Positions 21,328-32,281 of a stretch of 64,000 nt of DNA are shown here, one piece after another. Position numbers and translations under genes: made by a program. Positions within the stretch are counted from its first letter, which is position 1. Every line of letters begins with the position of its first letter. The stretch is from the NCBI RefSeq assembly GCF_021917145.1, contig NC_061073.1, positions 3,189,673 through 3,253,672 of the forward strand, written 5' to 3'. This stretch comes from Hypomesus transpacificus. Lineage: Eukaryota; Chordata; Actinopteri; Osmeriformes; Osmeridae. Under the pieces are notes generated by a model that saw only the letters and a list, made by a program, of their open reading frames with translations, ran no database searches and was not told where the DNA came from.

Positions 21328-24300
21328 TTAACGTTCCTGCAGCAATCCTTCAACATACTGCACGGTTGTCATATATATGTCAATACCATTGGATTCTGAA
21401 GGCTGCAGAGGATGAATGTGGTGCTGTAATGCAGCCAGTTGCTCAGGAGTGAGTGGGCTCCCCAGCTGAGGAACATTCACTCCAATATGTGGGTCTGGGA
21501 CCTCCCCACTTTCCTCCCAATCAATCTGAGGGATGTTCATCTCCTTAAAAGTTGGAAGAAAAAACATGTAGAAAGGGACATTTTTTTTCCTATAGTAAAC
21601 CATTGTGTATTGCAGTATCTATTTGCATATAAAGAGAAAGGAATATAAGCAAAAATAATTCATGTTCAATGATACCTCTGGATTTGGAATGGGATGTTGC
21701 ATCTGACCAACCTCCCACAACTGGTTTGGTGTGAGGTTCTGCTCCGTTCTTAGAGGGTGATTGTCCCATCCTTCTCTAAACACATCTAGGTTTACTTCAA
21801 GACGTGGCAGAAAAACATAGTGAAGGCAAAAGAAATGCGTGGCATTGCTTAGATCGAGGAGGCCCTCTTCCTCCAGCATGTGGAAAATGTGGTAAAACAC
21901 ATTGGTGACCCCCATCCAAATGTCACGCCAAAGTCTCTCGATTCTGTTGAAAACAAAATATATATCTGCTAGCCACATTAAGTAGTTCTGTCTTCTTACT
22001 AAAATATTTAAGACAAGGTATACCTTTGGTTATGGACACTTTTTCCAGCTATAAAGCTGCCACTGTCTGGTCCACGCACGGTAAACATCAAACGGGCAAC
22101 ACCAACATTCTCTCCCCCTTGATCTGCTCGCACTCTAAAGACATTGACCAAAACACAAATAATGGACCTTTGGAACAAGACAGGCTTTTTTTGGGTAACA
22201 AATCATTAACACAGCACCTGACCTGAGTTACAAATTTACCTGAGTGGATATCCAAAATCCTGAACAGCCTGGCTGAAGAAGGCTAAGGTGGTGTCGGACC
22301 GATTATTGTTTGCAGCCCTCAGGTACATAATCTGTAGACATACACAATTATTGTACGTACCATCATTGCGAATACAAAAAAATGTAGTTCAACCCAAATA
22401 ATGGTGGAGTGTCACAACTCTCTTGCATACCCTTACATGGTGAAACTGATGAATAGAACATGTATAGTACAAGTATAACTGAAATCTTCAATGACATCAA
22501 TTTTGACAAGATCTCTCAAATGTAAACAGACAAAATTGCAGAGGAAATGTTTTACTCAATCTTGGTTGATTTTAATATCTTGTGGTAATAAAACTTTTAT
22601 CTGAGCTGAAGCAGTGTATGTTGTTAGTCCAATGATTATCTTAACATTGAGCTGCTCATTATGTGAAATTGAAGGTTACTCTCACCTTACGTGAAAAGCC
22701 ATCAATTCCACCAAAAATAACTATGTTGTACCTGATGGACAGTGAAAAGAACAATCCTTAGAAAAAGGTGACTACATCTCGGGTGCTATTTTCAGTTTTG
22801 TATGTTCGTTATCAAACATCTGTCGAACATGCATAAATTAGTCCACCTTATTAAGCACAAGAACACAGGTTACCTGATGAGTTTGTGATTGGTGTCTATA
22901 TGCACAAGGTACTTGGGGCATGGCACGGAGTATGTTCGCCTGATAACACATCCCAGTTGGGTCATTCTTGACAGTATCCCAACGCTGTCTACACGATGCA
23001 TTGATGCTTTCACACGAAGCCACTGGAGTCGATGTCCTTGTGCCTTCAGAGTACCCTTCACTAATCTGTACCCTGCATGCGGCATCCTCTCTTTTATTTC
23101 AGAGACACGTTCATCTACTTCTGCATCGGTCATGGCACTGTACATTCCTCTGACAGAGAGGTTGTTGTCAGCCATTCTTCTGTACAGTGTAGCACGAGAA
23201 ATCCCGACTAAACTTGCAATTGTCACCACTGGCAGTCCAAGTTCCAGTAGATGCCTTAGATATTCAACACATATTGTTATCTTTGGTCGTCCACATCCAC
23301 TTTGCATGTCAAGTTGGACTGGTGTGGGAGGACGTTGCTGATGTTCTCTCTGATTTTGAAGTGCATTGCATAACTCCATTAACTTCTCTGTAACTTCCTG
23401 GGACACCGGAATATGGTGTGACATAACGTTGAGGAAAACCATTTCCTGTCTACATACAAATTCCAGATAGTCTGTATCAAGTGGTGTTTGCTGGAGTGCA
23501 TGTGTCACTCTGCTGAGCAGTCTATCCAGAACGTGTTGTCTTAAAATTTCCTAAAAAGCGAATATAACAGGAAATGTCTGGTGAGAAGTCAGGCTTTTAA
23601 ACCAAGGTCAATCTTTTCAACCAAAATTAACATTCACTAAAGGGCAGCAGCATGCAAAGTGCAACAATAATTTAAATTCTATAGAAGAGAGTCCACGGCA
23701 GAAAAGTACTCAGTACATCCATCAGGATACATGAGCTACAGTTAAACTGGTACTTATGACATTGTGACACTGGCTCTATAATACAAATTAAAAACGTTGT
23801 TGTCACAGCATTGTACTTTTAATATATATAGATACACACATATATTATAACATTCTGGTTTTGAAATCCAATCAGGATATGCCTAGAAATGTTACTTTCC
23901 TGATTTTAGCAGTTAGCCAGGGGGTCCCATTATCGTCTACCCAACCACTTTCAATGGAGAAATGTCAGTTTGACGCTGCTGAAGGCAATGCTACACGTAC
24001 GGTTTGAGAGCGTATTTACATACTCAAATATCAAAGTAAGCTGTAATTTGGTGTGCAGCAATACAAGATGTGTACAGGTCGATGTTACTTTCTTTCATTG
24101 CTGCTGCATATCTTCTTTAAGAAATGCTACAGTAAACGAAAATCCGTTGGCTGCAAAGTACACGGACCTGTTAGTCACAGGGACTAGTCTGCACATCGCT
24201 TTTACTGATATTGCATAGCACATACCCATCCCGTTTGTTGACTTCTGTCAGCTTCCATGACAGCAGCGTAGCAGCCCAGGTGTAACTTGCTCACTGGCTG

Positions 24301-24608
24301 ATCGAACAACACTGCCGCCTATCATTTCACTGTCGAAAGCTAGTTAGTTAACTAGCGTTAGCTCCATTGTTTATGTTGGTACAGCTAACAGTAGCTAGCT
24401 AATTAACAAGAACCAAAGTAGTAAGGTAATGTAATTACAATCACTATCACAAATCCAGCAATTACAATCACTTCTCTTAGCAAAGTTACACATTTCATTA
24501 GCTAACTAGCTGGCTTACTATCTCGCTGTTAAGCGAGTAAGGCATTTTCAAGCGATTTTTACTTACTGTCGAAGGCACACCATCAGGAGTCGATCCTTGT
24601 CCAGCCAT
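21328..24608 (-). CDS. DDE integrase-type transposase, copy 1
   Basis: Seven exons on minus give 483 residues: 24608-24567, 23550-22874, 22731-22686, 22331-22240, 22134-22024, 21943-21676, 21543-21328, all GT-AG and in phase. A helix-turn-helix lies at about residues 118-140 ([18 protein letters not shown]). The rve-like catalytic core follows: D233 in [10 protein letters not shown]290 in [11 protein letters not shown] and E325 in [10 protein letters not shown], a D-x56-D-x34-E arrangement. This is the fold of retroviral integrases and IS3-type transposases, which cut and join DNA ends with two metal ions. The first 14 residues come from the TIR exon. An alternative first exon, 24258-24226 ([11 protein letters not shown]), is also in phase. 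No stops or frameshifts are seen, so the gene may be functional. Confidence 0.85.
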
Positions 24609-24723
24609 AGCTTTAAGAATCTGAAAGCGCCCTGAAGGCGGCAAAATCCTTGAACGCGCTGGCGTACAACCATCAAGGCAGAGGACAACACTGCCACCTA
24701 CCGGATAGGATGGCACTGTCGAA

Positions 24724-24754
<31 letters not shown>

Positions 24755-25154
24755 GGCTTGCATTTGTGAATCAGAAAGCCATTTGTGTGTGGATCGCAAA
24801 AGACCGAAAAGATTGTCTCAAAATTACGTCATAGGAAGAAGGATTTGCACGCGTGTATTGGGCGATCCACAAATGCAGATTCAACACTTCACACGCGAAT
24901 TGTAGATTTACAAATGACAGACCATGAGAAATGCACGCACGAAATGTTAAGTATTTTAAGAAATTACAAACGATATATTTACGAATGGACATCTATGTGT
25001 ACAAATCATAGCACATTTATGTAAATGCCAACTTACAAATCACGAGTTAGAATTTTGTTTTTGTGGATCGCAAAACACATTTGTAAATCGTGAAACATTT
25101 GTGGATCATGGTACTTGCATTTACGAATACTTTTGAGACATATCTCTCTCCATA
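24309..25154 (-). repeat. Right TIR of copy 1
   Basis: Inverse of the left TIR, here with the complete outer end: moving inward from 25154 come TATGGAGAGAGATATG, gtctcaaaag, then the gatccacaaa-type motif cluster. The poly-G run here is 30 bp (24724-24753), against 26 in the left TIR. It contains the mirror-image ATG exon (24608-24567). No target duplication can be called because the left flank is deleted. Confidence 0.85.
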
Positions 25155-25530
25155 CATTTCAGGGCAGGGCTGTAGGCTTGCCATGAAAAGAAGTGACAAC
25201 GAAAAATCCTCGCAGTCGACCATTGTATAAAACCAATAAACAATTTGTGAGTGACACCATAGTCTTTATATATATATATATATATAAATATATATATTTG
25301 TGAGTGACACAGCCATGAGTACCGCAACACGTGACGTCATAATGTAGCCGAGCATATAAATCCATGGGCAAATCATTTAGGTCAGTTATACGTTTGAGCA
25401 TCATTCCTGTGTACATGTGGAGACGCCAAACCGTGGAAAGCGGGAGACACTTCACAGCACAAGTAGCGGAAGATTCCTTGGGTAAATAACAAATATTGAG
25501 AGGTCGTGATGAATCTGCCAAAAAGTGTGA
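25155..25530 (+). promoter_or_regulatory. Relic third copy of the unnamed gene's promoter and first exon
   Basis: Resembles 9140-9380 and 26090-26330 but is more diverged. It keeps CCAAT, a perfect CRE TGACGTCA (25332-25339), TATAAAT (25355-25361), the first-exon sequence and a degenerate donor (ggtaaataac). A (ta)n microsatellite at about 25270-25300 splits a locally duplicated gtgagtgacac segment. No coding exon follows. It shows that the tandem array once had more units. Confidence 0.7.
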
Positions 25531-25776
25531 ATAGGTTTCACATGCGCCTGTGCCAGCATTTAATTTGTAGGCCTATGTGTAGTAACTTTTCAGTAGTATG
25601 AATGTGTGTGAACGTTTCATATGTGAATGTCTATGTGGTTCATGTTTGTGTAAGGGACAGTCTGAATTTTCTAAACGGCCCCACAAACCGCCACAGTTGC
25701 GATTTAACCAGAAAGTCTCAATCCATAGGCCAACTGTACTACTACTACTAGATTTGGAGGAACTCACTATTATTAT
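25531..25776. other. Spacer before unit B, nothing recognised
   Basis: No repeat or gene is recognised. A 100-codon plus frame (25598-25900) crosses into unit B sequence and has no similarity I know. Confidence 0.4.
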
Positions 25777-26089
25777 CAGGCTACTTCATAACGTATATAC
25801 TAAAATTCGTTTTTGTAAATATGGCAATTGTCAGTACCATGTGTTGGCCTGCTTGTCGTGTATTTTTTGTAAACTAGCTCTTAGACTTAACTATAGTTAG
25901 CTGCTTGGAAGTGTCACTCAGTTATTATAGCTGTGATTGTGAACACCAGCTGATAACTGGACGCGAGGTGATACAAAACTTGCATAGAAACGGACATTAA
26001 TTTTGGAGCTTTTTCCTCTTGGCAGCAGGAGATGGAACAAAAATCGATCTAACCTGGATTGTGACATAATTGTTTCAAGAGTTCCATTG

Positions 26090-26190
26090 ATGTGACCATT
26101 GGATAAAACCAATAAACTAGACGTGACGTAACACAGCCATTAGTAGCCTACGACAATACGTGATGTCATAATGTAGCCGAGCATATAAAT
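26090..26190 (+). promoter_or_regulatory. CCAAT/CRE/TATA promoter of unnamed gene, copy B
   Basis: ATTGG and CCAAT boxes near 26098-26113, TGACGTAA near 26123, CRE-like TGATGTCA (26161-26168) and TATAAAT (26184-26190). The first exon and its donor (ttccgtgg before gtaagtaac, about 26296) match copy A. The TATA box is closer to consensus than in copy A. Confidence 0.65.
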
Positions 26191-26813
26191 TCATGTTAAA
26201 TCATACGTTTCAGCATCGTTCCTGTGTGATACATTTGGAGACGCCACGCCGTGGAAAGCGGACACTTCACAGCACAAGTAGCAGAAGATTCCGTGGGTAA
26301 GTAACAAATATTGAGGTCTGGGATGAATCTGCCAAGAAAGTTATAGCCTAAAACTAACCTCACAATCTACTTTTGTGTTAAATGGTTTTGTTACTGTAAA
26401 TATGTTGACGGTATCTGAGAACTTTGGCGTCGAATGGACTGTGATAACATTCAAAGTCAAAGTTGTTCATCTCGGTTTTTGATAGTTTTATACTATTGTG
26501 ATATTTTCTTTAGGAAAATTGTAAATTTCTCAGAGACTAGTTATTAATCAGTCAAATGTTGTGTTCCGTGATTTCAGATACCGGAGAGTTATCGTTCACC
26601 CATCGTTCAGCGTGTTCGCTTGAAGGGCAGGTGTAAAATTGTGACACATTTGCTGAACTTAGAGGGTGTCATAATCAGTATGTAGGATCATCTATAAATG
26701 ACCAAGGTGAGTACTAAATTAGACTTTAATTGTAAACTGATAAGTAAAATCACGTTTTTCTATCAAGTGGCCTGGTGTTTGCAGTGTCTCTCCCTTCGCC
26801 TTCCTTTGCAGTC

Positions 26814-28337
26814 ATGAATAAAGGAAAGAAAGAAGATGGGGCGTCCCTTCCAGGGGCGTCTCGCTTTCCCTCACTAACCTCATCCAGGAAACGGAAGGAG
26901 ACTGAGCCAGGGAAACAGTCCAGGGATCTCACCAGAAACCCAAAGTTATCTGGTAAGACCAGCTCTGGTTTGCAGTCGGTACCAGAAGACACCTTGGCCG
27001 ATGCTCCAGCAGCAAAGACTCGCCTGCCTCCGCTGAGGACACAGGAGGCGGCAGGCGCCTCTAAGAGTCAGCCCGGTAAAAAAGAGGCCAAACTGAAAGT
27101 TCCTCGGCCCCCGAGTTGCAAGTCCAGTTCAATGGTTCGTTTGATTTCAAACAAAGATTCAAGCGTCCAGCCAGACTCCAAACTTGAGTTCAGGCCCAAA
27201 ACTGGACTGAAGCTGGATCAGACAGAGCAGAGGCAGCCGTTCCCTCCTCTGTGCCCCCCTGCTCGGCCTCCAGGGCAGCCGTCTGCTCGCGGCAAGCGTA
27301 GACGTCTCGTCGCCGCGTCTGACTCTGAGAAGGCGCCCCTGACTCCGGTCCTCCCTCACATCGAGGCACCGGCCGTCTCACGCACCGCAACGCTGGACTC
27401 CCAGATGGACGTCTCCTGCGCTGTGCCAACTACACGGATCGTCCTACAAAGTAAGTTCTTGAATGCTAACCTCAATACATTCTCTAACCTTCTGGCACCC
27501 ACTATGCCTGCTGGAGTTAGACTAGAAGCTGCCGGAAGTCACGCTAACCAGAAGTTTGATTTCCCTACAGAACAAACAAAGGTTGCCCAGGAAACTCTGC
27601 CCTCTTTTCCTACCAGTCTGGTGGGCAAACGGCGTCCTAGCTACCTTCTGATTCGTCCACCCATTGACAACGCAGCTTCCGCAGACAGGACACAGAAGTC
27701 AGCTCACCCGTCCAAACTGTCCAACCCTGTCAGCAACCTGGTTGTGGCTCCACCCACCAGCGCCAAACCACAGAAGCGTACCTCCCAAAAGGTCCGGCGT
27801 CTGCAAGTGCGTGCCGACCAGGCCTCCGAGGCCTCCCAGGACGACGGCGCAGCGAAGAAATCCTGTCTCTTCCCGCCGATCTCTCGCCACCCGCCTGACG
27901 GAGACAGCAAGACTCAGGCCCCACTGAGGCCTCAGGCCCCGCTGACCAGGCCACCTCAGGCCCCGCTGACCAGGGCATCTCAGGCCCCGCTGACCAGGGC
28001 ATCTCAGGCCCCGCTGACCAGGCCACCTCAGGCCCCGCTGAGGCCTCAGGCCAGTGAGGAGCAGCCGGCTCTGCTCCCCAAGAGGAGAGCCATGGACATG
28101 GTGGAGAAGACCTCCTCTCCTGAGAGGATGCTGGATCTGGTGGCCGAGCAGTACTCCTTCAGCCAGTGCCTCATGTCCTGCCCCAGCACCCCACCAGAGC
28201 ACGTGTGGATGCACAGCCACAACACCCAGGAGGAGCGGGTGTTCCTGCCTGACTTTGGGCAGATGTTTGAGGAGGAAGATATTGAAATGACGTCTGGAAA
28301 CAAGAGGGAGACCCTGAGAGGAGACGGGTCCCAATAG
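26814..28337 (+). CDS. Unnamed basic/proline-rich protein, copy B (spliced, intact)
   Basis: Exons 26814-27450 and 27571-28337 flank a 120-bp intron and encode 467 residues. The intron length is a multiple of three without stops, so the unspliced frame is also open; the perfect gtaagt donor and ttccctacag acceptor, plus the 4-bp indel in copy A, show it is an intron. Features are the same as copy A: basic N-terminal half, GKRRR cluster, QAPLTR repeats (about 328-372) and an acidic tail with FGQMFEEED. Differences from A include Y/D, S/P, L/F, A/V, G/S and G/K changes, mostly in the low-complexity parts. Function unknown; probably nuclear (inference from the basic cluster). Confidence 0.75.
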   Translation: MNKGKKEDGASLPGASRFPSLTSSRKRKETEPGKQSRDLTRNPKLSGKTSSGLQSVPEDTLADAPAAKTRLPPLRTQEAAGASKSQPGKKEAKLKVPRPPSCKSSSMVRLISNKDSSVQPDSKLEFRPKTGLKLDQTEQRQPFPPLCPPARPPGQPSARGKRRRLVAASDSEKAPLTPVLPHIEAPAVSRTATLDSQMDVSCAVPTTRIVLQSKFLNANLNTFSNLLAPTMPAGVRLEAAGSHANQKFDFPTEQTKVAQETLPSFPTSLVGKRRPSYLLIRPPIDNAASADRTQKSAHPSKLSNPVSNLVVAPPTSAKPQKRTSQKVRRLQVRADQASEASQDDGAAKKSCLFPPISRHPPDGDSKTQAPLRPQAPLTRPPQAPLTRASQAPLTRASQAPLTRPPQAPLRPQASEEQPALLPKRRAMDMVEKTSSPERMLDLVAEQYSFSQCLMSCPSTPPEHVWMHSHNTQEERVFLPDFGQMFEEEDIEMTSGNKRETLRGDGSQ

Positions 28338-28478
28338 TCTGGGGCCCATCCAGACATGCAGGACTAGGGTTCTAGAGAAGATGATGTGTCCTCTCTCTCT
28401 TTTCAACACCTAAACGAGGAGATCACCCAATACCTTCTTACCCCTCCCCCCTCCCCCCCATCCACCCTCATCTCTCTC

Positions 28479-28517
<39 letters not shown>

Positions 28518-28601
28518 ACTATCAATTTATCAATCTTATTTTTCTGTCTGTCTATGCACCCCTACAACCATTGTCCTTCAAACATACATTACAACATACA
28601 T

Positions 28602-28665
<64 letters not shown>

Positions 28666-29000
28666 CCCTCTATCTATTCATCCATCCAACCATTCATCCT
28701 ACAAACACGCACGACCCATCAAACCAATCCCCCCCCTCCCCCCCCTTTCCCTGGGTGTTCTCCCGTAGAGACTCTCCAGAACATCCGAGACGTCCCATCA
28801 AGAACACATCCCTCAGCCCTGGAACTAACCTGCAGCACAGTCTCCTCCACCACCAGCCCTCCAGACCTCACACACCTCCCTGATTGGCCTCAACATTACA
28901 CAGAACCTCCACTCTGATTACCAACAGGGTGACAGCATAGCAACAGGATTTTTTCATGTATTTCCTTTAACATGCTCCGTGTAATAAATTTTGCATTTAA
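28338..29000 (+). other. Probable 3' UTR of copy B with CT microsatellites
   Basis: CT runs at about 28470-28516 and 28607-28662, shorter than in unit A. A polyadenylation signal aataaa lies at about 28983. Confidence 0.55.
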
Positions 29001-29098
29001 AAAATAACATGTAGGCAATTCATGTGTATGTGCCAGGTTTACAATCATGAATTCATGAAAACGTTTTGTTGCATTTAATTTCATGAACAAATACATTT

Positions 29099-30030
29099 CA
29101 GAATCAGAATCAGAAGGGATTTTATTCGTCATGAGTGTTTGCACAAACAAGGAACTTACTTTGGCAGGGAGGTGCATACATTTAACATATAGGAATATTG
29201 AAACTTAAATATGTGGACTAACTTTACAAAAGGAGCAAAGTCTAGCTAATACTAAGGGGGGTCTAGGTAATACTAAGGGGAATAAGAAATAAAAATATAA
29301 GTAGCATAAAAATATAAGTAGCAATTTACAATTTAACCTAAAAATACCCAAGCGGAAGGACTCCACAGTGTTGACTGGGGAGTCACACAGGGTTATGGTG
29401 TGAGTGGGGCTGTGTTCTTCCTGAAGTCCACAACCATCTCCACTGTCTTAAGAGTATTGAGCTCTAAGTTGTTCTGGCTACACCAGGTCACCAGGTTGTC
29501 AGCTTCCCACCTGTAGTCAGACTCGTACCCGTCAGAGATGAGCCCAATGAGGGTGGTGTCATCCGCAAACTTCAGGAGTTTGACAGACGGATGACTCAAG
29601 GTGCAGCTGTTGGTGTACAGGGAGAAGAGCAGAGGAGAAAGGACGCAGCCCTGAGCAGATCCGGTGCTGATGGACCGGGAGTCAGAGACTTGTGTTCCCA
29701 GCTTAATGCACTGCTTCCTGTCAGACAGGAAGTCTGTGATCCACCTGCAGGTGGAGTCGGGGACGTTCAGCTGGGAGAGCTTGTCCTGGAGCAGGGCGGG
29801 GATGATGGTGTTGAAGGCAGAGCTGAAGTCCACAAACAGGATCCTGGCGTAGGATGCTGGGGAGTCCAGATGCTGTAGGGTGAAGTGGAGGGCCATGTTA
29901 ACGGCATCATCCACCGACCTGTTGGCTCTGTAGGCAAACTGCAGTGTGTCCAGGAAGGGGTCTGTGATGGATTTGAGGTGTGCCAGCACAAGGCGCTCAA
30001 AAGACTTCTTTACCACAGACTTCATTACAT
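29099..30030 (-). pseudogene. LINE reverse transcriptase fragment, copy B
   Basis: Same insertion as 12185-13115, with FVDFSSAFNTIIP and KFADDTTLIGLI motifs, the same C-terminal truncation and the same (cagaat)n tail. The palm frame is still open. Only a few substitutions separate it from unit A. Confidence 0.8.
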
Positions 30031-30269
30031 TACCATTTGCGTATAGCCTTAGCTTTTCTAGATAACCTCTCTCTGAAACAGGAAGAACTGCACCTGTGAC
30101 TGAGGAGAGCCACACTGACCTGGCGGAACATTTACATTCAAGCAAACACTCTACAAACACTCCACAAACACATTGTCGTTACTGTAAATAGTGTCTTCAG
30201 TGTGAGGGTGGTTGGGGGCAAGAAAGACAGATGACCCTGGAAGACAGAGAGATGTGCCGGGGAACACTA

Positions 30270-30895
30270 CCTGGTCCAGGATGCTGTCTAGTGACTTCAC
30301 TGTAAACACTGCCTGGTCCAGCATGCTGTCTGGTGACTTCACTGTAAACACTGCCTGGTCCAGGATGCTGTCCTGTGACTTCACTGTAAACACTGCCTGG
30401 TCCAGGATGCTGTCTGGTGACTTCACTGTAAACACTGCCTGGTCCAGCATGCTGTCCTGTGACTTCACTGTAAACACTGCCTGGTCCAGCATGCTGTCCT
30501 GTGACTTCACTGTAAACACTGCCTGGTCCAGGATGCTGTCTGGTGACTTCACTGTAAACACTGCCTGGTCCAGCATGCTGTCCTGTGACTTCACTGTAAA
30601 CACTGCCTGGTCCAGCATGCTGTCCTGTGACTTCACTGTAAACACTGCCTGGTCCAGCATGCTGTCCTGTGACTTCACTGTAAACACTGCCTGGTCCAGC
30701 ATGCTGTCCTGTGACTTCACTGTAAACACTGCCTGGTCCAGCATGCTGTCTGGTGACTTCACTGCAAACACTGCCTGGTCCAGCATGCTGTCCTGTGACT
30801 TCACTGTAAACACTGCCTGGTCCAGCATGCTGTCCTGTGACTTCACTGTAAACACTGCCTGGTCCAGCATGCTGTCTGGTGACTTCACTGTAAAG
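30270..30895 (+). repeat. 42-bp minisatellite, copy B (about 15 units)
   Basis: Same unit as in unit A with extra variants (tccaggatgc as well as tccagcatgc). The array is about six units longer than in A. Confidence 0.9.
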
Positions 30896-30947
30896 CCCTC
30901 GGTCAGCGTTTCAATGTGCCCTCTAAGAGAACAAACCGCTAAATGAA

Positions 30948-31076
30948 GGCAGTGTTTACAGTGAAGTCACAGGACAGCATGCTGGACCAGGCAGTGTTTA
31001 CAGTGAAGTCACCAGACAGCATCCTGGACCAGGCAGTGTTTACAGTGAAGTCACAGGACAGCATCCTGGACCAGGC
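30948..31076 (-). repeat. Inverted block of three minisatellite units, unit B only
   Basis: Three units of the same 42-bp repeat in opposite orientation, placed about 50 bp beyond the main array inside atgaaggc|cttcatttc. In unit A that site is uninterrupted (about 13779-13794). Together with the main array it forms a potential hairpin. Confidence 0.85.
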
Positions 31077-31084
31077 CTTCATTT

Positions 31085-32281
31085 CTTTCACTGTGAGCCT
31101 ATTTCTAACAGACAGTAGTTATTTGAAGTAATCTGCAATTTTTGCATTGATCTGCAATTTTTGCACTATTGTACTGTACTCCACCTAGGTTAGAATAGGA
31201 TATTGAGTTGTAATGGTGTTTATGTGCATTTAGGGTTAGTATAGTGCAGCTTCTAGGGATTCCCAAAGTGTGGTGCGCCTCTAGGGGGTGCGCGAGAGGA
31301 AAAATGTAATGGTGGTCTATTGGTGTAATATGAATTATTATATGGCAACGACAGTACAAGCTTTCTGATCGGCTAATGGGTCCTGCTAGCCGCGTATTGC
31401 CCTCCTCGCCCGTCTGACACGGATCCGGACCAATTATTTGTTTGTAAACATTCTGGATACGCGCGCAGCATGGTGGCAGAAAACGGGGTAACTGTAGCCT
31501 TTATAAGGGCTAGTTACACGGATTATTCCAATAGTTAGATTTTAAAAGACCAAAAAGGTCGAGGAGGACAACCTTTTTGGGAGAAAGCTATTCCACATTG
31601 ATCTGTCACATCAGAATTTTGATTTGGGGCACGGAATTCTTGAAATTTGAGTGAGAATGTCGCCCGGTAGACCGCATAGTCTTAGGCGGCAGCCATGTCT
31701 TCACGTCAAGACAAAGTTCATTTTTTTTTCAGTTTTACAGTCAGTCCTACATCAAAAAAAGTCGAGCAGGGCAGCTTTCAAGAGATCTGGGAATTCTGCT
31801 TTTTGCCAGCTGGTCCAATTATTTTTGTGATTTGTGTAAAACTGGCAATCTGAGTGAGACTGCGTCCCCGTTACTGTACAGTAGTGTTTTGACGTTAGCC
31901 TCAGTCAGACTCGGCTCGCTCACTGGCAGTCTGCACAATGTTGTTTGTCACTCCATTCTACACTTAGAACGTCAGGGAGGACTGCCTTTGGTAGATACAA
32001 GCCATCTGAAGATAGCCAGAATTTCGGATTTCTTCAACCAAACCTGTTTCATTCATCATTTGCCTGAGAAAGAGATCTCCGTTACTAGCTAGCCAGGCTA
32101 GTTTAGCCCGTTTCACTCCTCAGGCTATTTAAGGGTACATGTTAGCCAATGAACGCCAGCAAGATTGGCACGTGACTTGAGCATATTAATTGATGTGTTC
32201 CTGTCAAATAAATATTTCTCTAGTTTCTCTCCCATGAGAGCCAGTTCAGAAACATGGTTCTTTCACCTGCGCTGTTAACAC
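31085..32281. other. Non-coding stretch of unit B, possible hAT remnant
   Basis: Counterpart of 13740-14985, nearly identical. No convincing gene. Confidence 0.3.

Larger units (their letters stand above)
5985..25154 (+). repeat. Tandem segmental duplication, unit A
   Basis: This segment is collinear with unit B (starting near 25777). Shared parts are the leader, the promoter and unnamed gene, CT microsatellites, LINE fragments, the 42-bp minisatellite, a second LINE tail and the 9.8-kb transposon. Unit A differs by a SINE at 6131-6259, a nested foldback insertion at 6309-9005, a shorter minisatellite array and a deletion at the left edge of the transposon. Both SINE and foldback sites are empty in unit B, so these two insertions are specific to A and probably followed the duplication. 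Confidence 0.85.
15363..25154. mobile_element. 9.8-kb TIR transposon with integrase and HECT genes, copy 1
   Basis: The right end reads outward to CTCTCTCCATA at 25154, that is TATGGAGAGAG as the terminus. The left end lacks the outermost ~30 bp and joins the LINE tail within a shared gtattc. The TIRs are about 0.8 kb. Two convergent intact genes fill the interior: a zinc-finger/HECT protein on plus (15881-20945) and a DDE integrase on minus (24608-21328). The gene pair, the very long TIRs and the TATGG end suggest an autonomous IS3EU-type element (family assignment from memory). Copy 2 at 32933-42721 is nearly identical with its interior inverted relative to the flanking host segment. Confidence 0.85.

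Noticed and set aside
22889-23341. 150-codon frame opposite the integrase exon (also 34727-35179)
   Set aside because: Shadow frame of the transposase; the sense frame has helix-turn-helix and catalytic motifs and correct splicing.
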